The notes beneath the pieces were generated by a model. That model did no database searches. It had not been told where the DNA came from and worked only from the letters and a program-made list of their open reading frames with translations. The position numbers and the translations under genes were made by a program. This document shows, in pieces, positions 47,463 to 55,302 of a stretch of DNA of 64,000 nucleotides. The stretch spans positions 62,001-126,000 of the forward strand of contig NZ_JAERRF010000021.1 in assembly GCF_016741875.1 (NCBI RefSeq), written 5' to 3'. Numbering within the stretch: the stretch's first letter is position 1; each line of letters begins with the position of its first letter. The stretch is from Streptomyces coffeae. GTDB taxonomy: Bacteria; Actinomycetota; Actinomycetes; Streptomycetales; Streptomycetaceae.

Positions 47463-48440
47463 TCAGGAGGCGGCGGTGGCGAGCAGTTCGACCAGCCTGC
47501 GCACCGGTACGCCTTCGTTGGTATAGACGTGCCCGGTGCCGTCCGGGGACCGGAGATGGCCGCCCGCGCGGTGGACGGCGGCGACCCGCCACTGGTCGTC
47601 GAAGGCCGGGGAGCCGGAGGAGCCGGGCAGGGTGTCGGTGAAGTACAGCAGGCGGTTCTCATCGCTGTGAGAGACCACGTTGTGGTATAGCGCGACCTTC
47701 TTGGGGCCGCCCGCGGGGTGCTGAACGATGTTGAGCCGGTGCGGGGTCCCGGCGCCGGAGGGGGCGAGCTCCAGCGCGCCCCATTCGGCGTTCAGCGGGT
47801 CGCGGGAGCGCACCACGGTCAGATCGTGGTCCTCGGAGGTGGCGAAGCCGAGGCCGGGGTCGAGGGGGAAGCTGCGGCCCCCGTCGATCTCGCCGTCCGG
47901 CCGCTCCTGGTAGCCGAGGACGATCCGGGCGGCGGCGGCCGTCTCCGCGTCCGGCAGCACATGGTGGTTGGTGACGACGAAGTCCCCGGCCACGAGGAAG
48001 CCGGTGCCCAGGGCTTCCACCGGTCCGCGCAGCAGCCCGACGCAGCGGGCGGCCCGCACTCCGTGCTCCAGGAAGGACAGTGGCAGCAGCGTGCTCTGAC
48101 TTCCCATCAGCTTCTCGGCGTGGGTGGCCGTGACCGGGGCGCCCGGATCCGACGGGCCGGGCACGGCGGACCGGCCGAGCCTGCCGGCCAGCGCCGCACG
48201 CAGCTCGGCGTTCTCCGGGAACTCGCTGACGGCGACCGTCAGCAGGCCCTCCAGCTTGCTCCGATTGTCCGCCTCGCGCAGCACCGCGTGCCACATGTCG
48301 AGCGCGCCCCCGCCGAAGTCCACCATTCCGGCCGGGATGTCGGCGGCGTCCAGCACCCGCCGCACCGATCGCGCCTCCGGATAGAGCTTCGCCAGCAGGG
48401 CGGTGAGCGTGGCCCGAGCAGGCCCCCCTTGCGACAACAT
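47463..48440 (-). CDS. EAD1-trypsin: effector-associated domain fused to a trypsin-like serine protease
   Basis: Protein of 325 residues, first gene of the operon. Residues about 5-95 match the EAD1 death-like adaptor domain (LLAKLYPEARSVRRVLDAAD, GGGALDMWHAVLREA, VAVSEFPENAELRAAL). Residues about 130-320 are a chymotrypsin-fold protease with a full triad: His in VVTNHHVLPD near 159, Asp in DHDLTVVR near 204, Ser in LPGSSGSPAFDD near 272. There is no signal peptide, so it probably acts inside the cell. GGGAGG lies just before the ATG. In known systems of this type the EAD recruits the protease to a partner carrying a matching domain. Confidence 0.88.
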   Translation of the reverse strand: MLSQGGPARATLTALLAKLYPEARSVRRVLDAADIPAGMVDFGGGALDMWHAVLREADNRSKLEGLLTVAVSEFPENAELRAALAGRLGRSAVPGPSDPGAPVTATHAEKLMGSQSTLLPLSFLEHGVRAARCVGLLRGPVEALGTGFLVAGDFVVTNHHVLPDAETAAAARIVLGYQERPDGEIDGGRSFPLDPGLGFATSEDHDLTVVRSRDPLNAEWGALELAPSGAGTPHRLNIVQHPAGGPKKVALYHNVVSHSDENRLLYFTDTLPGSSGSPAFDDQWRVAAVHRAGGHLRSPDGTGHVYTNEGVPVRRLVELLATAAS

Positions 48441-48468
48441 GACCTCCCACCAGCTGCCGATGACGGAC

Positions 48469-48474
48469 AGCTTA
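48469..48474 (-). promoter_or_regulatory. Possible -10 box of the conflict operon
   Basis: TAAGCT on the minus strand, 28 bases before the ATG of the EAD1-trypsin gene. No good -35 box is seen at the right distance, so this is weak. Confidence 0.3.
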
Positions 48475-48682
48475 CGACGCGTCACCCCATGGTTGCCATC
48501 TGTCCACATGGCGGGATCGGCGCCGGTCCGCACCCCCCTGAACGGCGGTTGCCCCCGGGACGTTCCCGGTTCGCTCCCGTACGCCGGGCCGGTCACCCAT
48601 CCGGACGATCTTGCGGACCGGTCCGGGCCGTTCCCGGCCGCGCGCGGTCCGCGACGGGGCCGGATCCACTCCGGGCACGGTG

Positions 48683-48719
48683 CTCTCCGCGGCGGCGGCC
48701 ACCTTACAATCGCGGAGAG
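48683..48719 (+). promoter_or_regulatory. TACAAT -10 box inside a perfect 9 bp inverted repeat
   Basis: CTCTCCGCG (48683-48691) and CGCGGAGAG (48711-48719) are perfect inverted copies 19 bases apart. TACAAT at 48705-48710 lies between them and touches the right arm. A protein or RNA hairpin acting on the promoter of the downstream regulator gene is likely. Confidence 0.55.
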
Positions 48720-48829
48720 AACGAAGCCCTGTTCAGCACGGATTTGAGGCTGCACCACGACACCCGGCGGCAGGCGGACACCCCGCCCGCCGCCGTGGCG
48801 GGCCGCGGTGTGACGAAAGGCCGCAACCC

Positions 48830-50134
48830 ATGCGCATCCAGCACCCGCGCCACGCCGATCCCCTGGCCGCGCTGAGTCCGGCCGAATCGGCCCGTCTGAT
48901 GGCGGTCATGCGTGACACCGCCCTGAGCCGCGGCCAACTCCCGCTGCCCGCACGCCCGGTGATCGGCCAGTCCTGGGACCGGATGCTCCGGCTGGGGCTC
49001 GATCCGGACCGCGGGGGCACCCCGCGTCCGCTGAGCCTGGACGAGCTGGAGCGGCGGCGGCAGCAGACCCGGCTGGCCGATGTGCTGCCCACACTGCACA
49101 GCGGGCTGCTGGAGGCGGCGGAGGCGGCCGGCCATCTCATGATCATCGCCGATGCGGAGGGGCGGATCCTGTGGATCGACGGCCACCGCGGGATCCGCCG
49201 CCACGCCGACGGCATCGCGCTGATCGAGGGGTCGCAGTGGGCCGAGGAGGTCACCGGGACGACCGGGATCGGCACCGCGCTCGCCGTCCGCGCCCCGGTC
49301 CGGGTGCACTCGGCGGAGCACTTCGTCCGCGCCTTCCACACCTGGAGCTGCGCCGCCGCCCCGGTGCGGGATCCCCGGGACGGCCGGCTGCTGGGCGTCA
49401 TCGACATCAGCGGACCGGCCCCCACCGCCCATCCGACCGTGCTCTCCCTGGTCACCGCGACCGCCCGGTGGGCCGAGGGCGAACTGCGGCTGGCCCACAG
49501 CCGGGAGCTGGACCGGCTGCGCGCGGTCGCCGCGCCGGTGCTCGCCCGGCTCCAGGGCAAGGCGGTCGCGGTCGATCCGCACGGCTGGGTCGCCGGGGTC
49601 ACCGGGGTGAACCCCCAGGACCGCCGGCTGCTGCTGCCGAAGGCGGCGGCCGACGGTCCGGTGTGGCTGCCCGCGCTGGGCACCTGCACGGTCGAACCGC
49701 TCCCGGGCGGGCATCTGTTGCGGGTGCTGGAGGGCGAGTACGGCGAGGACGGCGCCCCGGCCGCCTCCGGCCGTCTGCTGCTGGACGTACGCCATCCGCA
49801 CCACTGGTCGCTGACGTTCGCGGGCCCGGCGGGCGCCTGGACCCATCAGCTCAGCGCCCGCCACGCCGAAGTGCTGCTGGTCCTGGCCGCCCACCCCGAG
49901 GGGCGTACCGCGGCGCAGCTCGCCCAGGACCTGTTCGGCGATCCGACGCGCACGGTGACCGTACGGGCCGCGATGTCCCGGCTGCGCCGCGGGCTGGGGG
50001 CGGTGCTGGCGCACCGCCCGTACCGCATCGCCGACGGAATCCTCCTGGAGGTGACCCGGCCGGACCGGCCCCGGGATCTGCTGCCGCTCAGCGCGGCCCC
50101 GGCGGTGGTCCGGCTGCGGGGCGGCCAGGAGTGA
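48830..50134 (+). CDS. AcoR-like GAF regulator with C-terminal winged helix, no AAA domain
   Basis: Protein of 434 residues. The N-terminal part (PVIGQSWDRMLRLGLDPD) and a GAF-like domain at about 85-220 (EVTGTTGIGTALAVRAPVRV, then HTWSCAAAPVRD and GRLLGVIDISGPA) match the sensor half of AcoR-type activators. The AAA and Fis domains of sigma-54 activators are absent. Instead the C-terminus (about 335-410) looks like a winged helix (LLVLAAHPEGRTAAQLAQDL, TVRAAMSRLRRGLG). This type suits Streptomyces, which lack sigma-54. GAAAGG precedes the ATG by about 10 bases. It converges with aspA, only 19 bases away. Confidence 0.8.
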   Translation: MRIQHPRHADPLAALSPAESARLMAVMRDTALSRGQLPLPARPVIGQSWDRMLRLGLDPDRGGTPRPLSLDELERRRQQTRLADVLPTLHSGLLEAAEAAGHLMIIADAEGRILWIDGHRGIRRHADGIALIEGSQWAEEVTGTTGIGTALAVRAPVRVHSAEHFVRAFHTWSCAAAPVRDPRDGRLLGVIDISGPAPTAHPTVLSLVTATARWAEGELRLAHSRELDRLRAVAAPVLARLQGKAVAVDPHGWVAGVTGVNPQDRRLLLPKAAADGPVWLPALGTCTVEPLPGGHLLRVLEGEYGEDGAPAASGRLLLDVRHPHHWSLTFAGPAGAWTHQLSARHAEVLLVLAAHPEGRTAAQLAQDLFGDPTRTVTVRAAMSRLRRGLGAVLAHRPYRIADGILLEVTRPDRPRDLLPLSAAPAVVRLRGGQE

Positions 50135-50153
50135 CGCCGGGCCCAAGGCGGCC

Positions 50154-51557
<1,404 letters not shown>

Positions 51558-51580
51558 ATCTGTGCGGTGCTTCCTCGTGT

Positions 51581-51624
51581 GGCGGTGGGGCGTGGGGTGG
51601 AACGGGCGGCGGTGGGGCGTGGGG
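51581..51624. repeat. Direct repeat of a 17-base G-rich unit
   Basis: GGCGGTGGGGCGTGGGG occurs at 51581-51597 and again at 51608-51624, in the 78-base spacer between asparaginase and aspA. The plus strand has four GGGG runs and might form a quadruplex. Confidence 0.85.
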
Positions 51625-51635
51625 CGGTGGGTGGA

Positions 51636-52670
51636 TCAGACGGCGGGCGCGGTGAGGGCGTCGACGGCGTGCAGTTGGCCGACGGTGGTACCGCCGCCGG
51701 TCACCGGGGCGGTGGCGAACTCGGCGAGCGTCTCGGAGGCGACGCCACAGCGGGCGAGAAGTGCCGCGGTCACCGGCATCCGGGCCCGGTCGGCGCCGTC
51801 GGATATCTTCACGGCGATGGCGTGGCCGTCGGGCAGGGCGGCCACCTGGACGCCCTCGAAGCCGTCCTTGGCGATCAGTCCGGGCACGGCGCTCATCAGC
51901 CGGGCGACATCGCGTCCGGTGCCGGACAGCATCTCGGGGTGGGAGCGCAGGGCGGCGGCGACCCGGCCTTCGGGGGTGTCCGCGGCGGCGGTGGCGATCC
52001 GCGCGGCGGCCCGCGCGAGTCCGTGGAGGGAGACGGAGAACAGCGGTGCCCCGCAGCCGTCGAGCGTGACCCCGGCGACCCGCTGTCCGGTCAGGTCCGC
52101 CACGGTGTCGGCTATCAGCCGCTGGAGGGGGTGGGCCGGATCGAGATATCCCTCCAGGGGCCAGTCGTTGAGCCGCGCGGTGAGCAGCATCGCCGCGTGC
52201 TTGCCGGAGCAGTTCTGGGCGAGCCGGGTGGGCCCGTGTCCGGCGCGCAGCCATGCCTCGCGCTCGGCCGCGCCGTAGGGCAGATCGGGGACGTTGCGCA
52301 GCGCGTCCTCGGTCAGTCCGGCCCACGCCAGGATCCGCAGCGCCGCCGTCTGATGGCGCTCCTGGCCGGAGTGGCTGGCGGCGGTGAGCGCGAGCAGTTC
52401 GCCGTCCAGCGGCAGTCCTGCCCGGGTCAGCGCGACGGCCTGGACGGGCTTGAGCGCGGAGCGCGGATAGAACGCCACCTCGGGGTCACCGGTCGCGAAC
52501 GCGATCTGGCCGTCGGGGCCGAGGACCACCGCCGAGCCGTGGTGCACACCCTCGATGATTCCGCCGCGGACGAGGTGCGTCAGCGGCACATGGCGGGGCT
52601 CACGGACGGCGGGGGGCTCGGCGGGGGTACGGCGGGCGGCGTCGGTCGACAGCCCGAGGGGGGTCGTCAT
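51636..52670 (-). CDS. L-asparaginase II family protein (Rhizobium ReAII type)
   Basis: Enzyme of 344 residues predicted to hydrolyse L-asparagine to aspartate and ammonia in the cytoplasm. Motifs of the PF06089 family are clear: YPRSALKPVQAVAL near residue 68, NCSGKHAAML near 150, and TLDGCGAPLFS near 200. This family is unrelated to the E. coli-type asparaginases. I chose ATG at 52670; a GTG lies one codon upstream. It sits between the permease and aspA, and a hairpin separates it from the permease. Confidence 0.88.
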   Translation of the reverse strand: MTTPLGLSTDAARRTPAEPPAVREPRHVPLTHLVRGGIIEGVHHGSAVVLGPDGQIAFATGDPEVAFYPRSALKPVQAVALTRAGLPLDGELLALTAASHSGQERHQTAALRILAWAGLTEDALRNVPDLPYGAAEREAWLRAGHGPTRLAQNCSGKHAAMLLTARLNDWPLEGYLDPAHPLQRLIADTVADLTGQRVAGVTLDGCGAPLFSVSLHGLARAAARIATAAADTPEGRVAAALRSHPEMLSGTGRDVARLMSAVPGLIAKDGFEGVQVAALPDGHAIAVKISDGADRARMPVTAALLARCGVASETLAEFATAPVTGGGTTVGQLHAVDALTAPAV

Positions 52671-52708
52671 CACGGTGCTTTCGTGTTCGGAGTGGCGGGT
52701 GACGGGAG

Positions 52709-52740
52709 GCTCCCCGGCCGGGTGGTCCCGGCCGGGGAGC
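52709..52740 (-). terminator. Perfect 14 bp hairpin between permease and asparaginase genes
   Basis: Bases 52709-52722 pair with 52727-52740 around a 4-base loop. It lies 22 bases after the permease stop and 38 bases before the asparaginase start. There is no T-run. It could be a partial terminator, an RNA processing site or an mRNA stabiliser inside the operon. Confidence 0.7.
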
Positions 52741-52762
52741 TCCAGGTTCTGACAGGAGTGGT

Positions 52763-54205
52763 TCACCGGGAGTCGCGCACCCGGCCGCGTACCGCGAACC
52801 AGCCGATGATCAGGGCCACCACGATCGCCGGAAGCGCCATGACGGTGACCCGGCTGGGTCCGCCGTCCGCCCACATCAGGACCAGGACGGAGGCGAGGAA
52901 GCCCAGGGTGACGATCTCGGTGTACGGGGAGCCGGGCAACTGGTAGCCGGGCCGGGCCAGTTGACCGGACCGTGTGCGCCGCCAGAACAGCAGATGGCAG
53001 AGCATGATCATGCCCCAGGTGGCGAGGATGCCGATGGCGGCGAAGTTGAGCACGATCTCGAACGCGTCGCTGGGCACCACGTAGTTGAGGCCGACGCCCA
53101 GCACACAGAAGAAGGCGGTGAGGAGGATGCCGCCGTAGGGGACATGGGTGCGGCTCATCACGCCGGTGAACTTGGGCGCGGAACCGGACATGGCCATCGA
53201 GCGCAGAATCCGGCCGGTGGAGTAGAGACCGGAGTTGAGGCTGGACATGGCGGCGGTGAGCACCACGAGGTTCATCACTCCGCCGGCCGCCGGTACACCC
53301 AGCTTGGACAGCACGGTGACGAACGGGCTCTCGTCGGCGGAGTAGGAGCCGGCGGGCATCAGCAGGGAGAGCAGCACCACGGAGCCGACATAGAACAGGG
53401 CGACCCGCCACATGATGGAGTTGATCGCCTTGGGCATGATCTTCTCGGGGTTCTTGGTCTCGCCCGCGGCGACGCCCACGAGTTCGACCGAGGCGTAGGC
53501 GAAGACCACGCCCTGGATGACCAGCAGCATCGGGAGCGCACCGTGCGGGAACACCCCGCCGTGCTCGGTGATCAGGCTCGGGCCGGTGCTGTGACCGGCC
53601 ACCTGCTCCCGGGTGACCAGCAGGAAGATGCCGATGGCCATGAAGGCGACCAGCGCGCCGACCTTGATGATGGCGAACCAGAACTCCATCTCACCGAAGA
53701 ACTTCACGGAGATGAGGTTGACCGAGAGCACGACCGCGAGCGCGATGAGGGCGATCACCCACTGGGGGATGTCGGTGAACATGCCCCAGTAGTGGGTGTA
53801 GGTGGCGACGGCGGTGATGTCGGCGATGCCGGTGGTGGCCCAGTTGAGGAAGTACATCCACCCGGCGACGAAGGCGCCCTTCTCACCGAGGAATTCACGG
53901 GCGTAGGAGACGAACGCGCCGGAGGACGGCCGGTGCAGCACCAGCTCGCCCAGGGCTCGCACCACCAGGAAGGCGAAGATGCCGCAGATCGCGTAGGCCA
54001 CGGCGAGGGAGGGGCCGGCGTCCTTGAGCCGTCCGCCCGCGCCGAGGAAGAGCCCGGTGCCGATGGCGCCGCCGATGGCGATCATGTTGACATGTCGGGC
54101 TTTGAGGGACTTGCTGTACCCGGCGTCGCCCGCGTCGATGTGCTGCTGGGGTGGGTCGGTGGGGGGTTGGTGGCGTACTTCTTGCCGGAGGGACTGCTCG
54201 CTCAC
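52763..54205 (-). CDS. ansP: Amino-acid permease, probably asparagine (AnsP-like)
   Basis: Inner-membrane transporter of 480 residues of the APC superfamily, AAT group, with about 12 hydrophobic helices. The N-terminal KARHVNMIAIGGAIGTGLFL, then RALGELVLHRPSSGAFVSYA, are hallmarks. The asparagine assignment rests mainly on its operon with asparaginase and aspartate ammonia-lyase. The start is GTG with GGAAGG about 13 bases upstream. The 158-base leader toward the gntR gene is full of short repeats and G-runs. Confidence 0.88.
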   Translation of the reverse strand: MSEQSLRQEVRHQPPTDPPQQHIDAGDAGYSKSLKARHVNMIAIGGAIGTGLFLGAGGRLKDAGPSLAVAYAICGIFAFLVVRALGELVLHRPSSGAFVSYAREFLGEKGAFVAGWMYFLNWATTGIADITAVATYTHYWGMFTDIPQWVIALIALAVVLSVNLISVKFFGEMEFWFAIIKVGALVAFMAIGIFLLVTREQVAGHSTGPSLITEHGGVFPHGALPMLLVIQGVVFAYASVELVGVAAGETKNPEKIMPKAINSIMWRVALFYVGSVVLLSLLMPAGSYSADESPFVTVLSKLGVPAAGGVMNLVVLTAAMSSLNSGLYSTGRILRSMAMSGSAPKFTGVMSRTHVPYGGILLTAFFCVLGVGLNYVVPSDAFEIVLNFAAIGILATWGMIMLCHLLFWRRTRSGQLARPGYQLPGSPYTEIVTLGFLASVLVLMWADGGPSRVTVMALPAIVVALIIGWFAVRGRVRDSR

Positions 54206-54251
54206 GCCTGCTGTCCGCCTTCCGTTGGTGCGCTTGGTGCGTTCGGTACGT

Positions 54252-54278
54252 GGTGCGTTGGGTGCGTTGGGTGCGTTG
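54252..54278. repeat. Three tandem copies of GGTGCGTTG
   Basis: Three perfect 9-base units, preceded by degenerate copies, in the spacer upstream of the permease start codon. Confidence 0.92.
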
Positions 54279-54334
54279 AATGCAGGGGGGGTCGGGAGCC
54301 CGGGGCTCGGGGACCCACGGGGCTCGGGGCTTAT

Positions 54335-54362
54335 GGGGTTGGGGGGATGGGGGGGATTGGGG
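54335..54362 (+). promoter_or_regulatory. Strong G-quadruplex motif between gntR and the permease gene
   Basis: Four G-runs of 4, 6, 7 and 4 bases separated by 2, 2 and 3 bases on the plus strand, which is the template strand for this operon. It begins two bases after the last base of gntR (54364, minus strand). Two copies of CGGGGCTCGGGG lie next to it at 54301-54312 and 54318-54329. It could slow RNA polymerase between gntR and the permease. Confidence 0.6.
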
Positions 54363-54363
54363 C

Positions 54364-55095
54364 CTACGGCGTGCCGGGGGCCGGAGGGCCGTCCGCCGCG
54401 GCGGGCCGCACGATGGAGGTCAGGGTGGTCTCGACCCGTTCGAGGTGGTGGGACATGGCCTCCACCGCGTCGTGTTCGGAGCCGTCGGCGAGCGCCTCGA
54501 TGATCGCCCGGTGTTCCCGGTTCGACTGATCACGGCGGCCGCCGAGTTCGTTGAGGAACGCCGACTGCCGGGCCAGGGCGTCCCGGATCTCCTCGATGAC
54601 CCTGCGGAAGACCGGGTTGCGGGCTGCCTGGGCCACGGCGAGGTGGAAGAGGGTGTCCATCGCCACCCAGGCGGTGGTGTCGGTCTCCCGCTCCATCCGC
54701 TCCAGCAGATGCCAGAGGTGGTCGAGGTCCTCGGAGGAGTGGCGCAGCGCCGCGTATCCGGCCACCGGGATCTCGATGTGGCGGCGTACCTCCATCAGGT
54801 CGCTGGCGGCGTAGTCACCGAAGGTGGGATCCTCCACCGGGCCGCTGGAGATGACGAAGGTGCCCTTGCCGGTGCGGGACGCGGTGAGCCCCATGGTCTG
54901 CAGGGCCCGCAGCGCCTCGCGGAGCACCGGACGGCTCACCTCCAGGCGACGGCACAGCTCCGCCTCGGAGGGGAGTTTGTCCCCCACCGCGTAGTCGCCG
55001 CGCTCGATGGCGCTCCGGAGATGGGTGAGCACCGCTTCCATCGCGCTGACGCGGCGGAGCGAGGCATCACCTGTCTGGCTGTCTGACAAGTTCAC
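54364..55095 (-). CDS. GntR-family regulator, FadR subfamily
   Basis: Protein of 243 residues. Residues about 15-85 are a winged helix (KLPSEAELCRRLEVSRPVLR, EALRALQTMGLTASRTGKGT). Residues about 95-230 are an all-helical FCD ligand domain (DLMEVRRHIEIPVAGYAA, NREHRAIIEALADGSEHDAV, EAMSHHLERV). FCD domains bind small carboxylates, so a repressor of the downstream asparagine genes responding to aspartate or a related acid is likely. I chose GTG at 55095 because a good promoter ends six bases before it. The open frame also runs back to a TTG at 55131, but that TTG is part of the -35 box. Confidence 0.85.
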   Translation of the reverse strand: MNLSDSQTGDASLRRVSAMEAVLTHLRSAIERGDYAVGDKLPSEAELCRRLEVSRPVLREALRALQTMGLTASRTGKGTFVISSGPVEDPTFGDYAASDLMEVRRHIEIPVAGYAALRHSSEDLDHLWHLLERMERETDTTAWVAMDTLFHLAVAQAARNPVFRRVIEEIRDALARQSAFLNELGGRRDQSNREHRAIIEALADGSEHDAVEAMSHHLERVETTLTSIVRPAAADGPPAPGTP

Positions 55096-55101
55096 GCGCC
55101 G

Positions 55102-55131
55102 ATAGTCAGTCGCACACCTGAACGTTGTCAA
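55102..55131 (-). promoter_or_regulatory. Promoter of the gntR-asparagine operon, probably leaderless
   Basis: On the minus strand: TTGACA at 55131-55126, an 18-base spacer, GACTAT at 55107-55102, then six bases to the GTG start codon. No ribosome binding site is present. The -35 box is a perfect match to the consensus. Confidence 0.75.
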
Positions 55132-55154
55132 GAGATTCCGGAGGATGAGATTCC

Positions 55155-55265
55155 ATGCAGCGACTCAGGTCAGCTTTGCCTTACTTCCGCCTGGACCGGA
55201 TGGTTCCGCAGCTCACCCGCGCCGTCGCGGGTGAGCGCGGGGACCAGAAGGGGCAGAAGTCATAG
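55155..55265 (+). CDS. Possible 36-residue small protein or leader peptide
   Basis: ATG with GGAGG 10 bases upstream, 36 codons, ending in TAG 37 bases before the SpoIIE-type gene. The product is basic with a mixed N-terminal half (MQRLRSALPYFRLDRMVPQL). The 3' half overlaps a perfect hairpin. It may be a real leader peptide or chance. No family is recognised. Confidence 0.35.
   Translation: MQRLRSALPYFRLDRMVPQLTRAVAGERGDQKGQKS
55211..55236 (+). promoter_or_regulatory. Perfect 11 bp hairpin upstream of the SpoIIE-type gene
   Basis: GCTCACCCGCG (55211-55221) pairs with CGCGGGTGAGC (55226-55236) around CCGT. It could act as an attenuator of the downstream gene or as a block between the two divergent units. 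Confidence 0.65.
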
Positions 55266-55302
55266 TATTAAGGGAAATGTATCCGCAGATGGGACGGGTG
55301 CG

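Larger units (their letters stand above)
48441..48829. other. Divergent intergenic region of 389 bases
   Basis: It separates the conflict operon (minus) from the AcoR-like regulator (plus). It holds a possible -10 box for each direction and a 9 bp inverted repeat. No convincing gene is seen in it. Confidence 0.7.
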
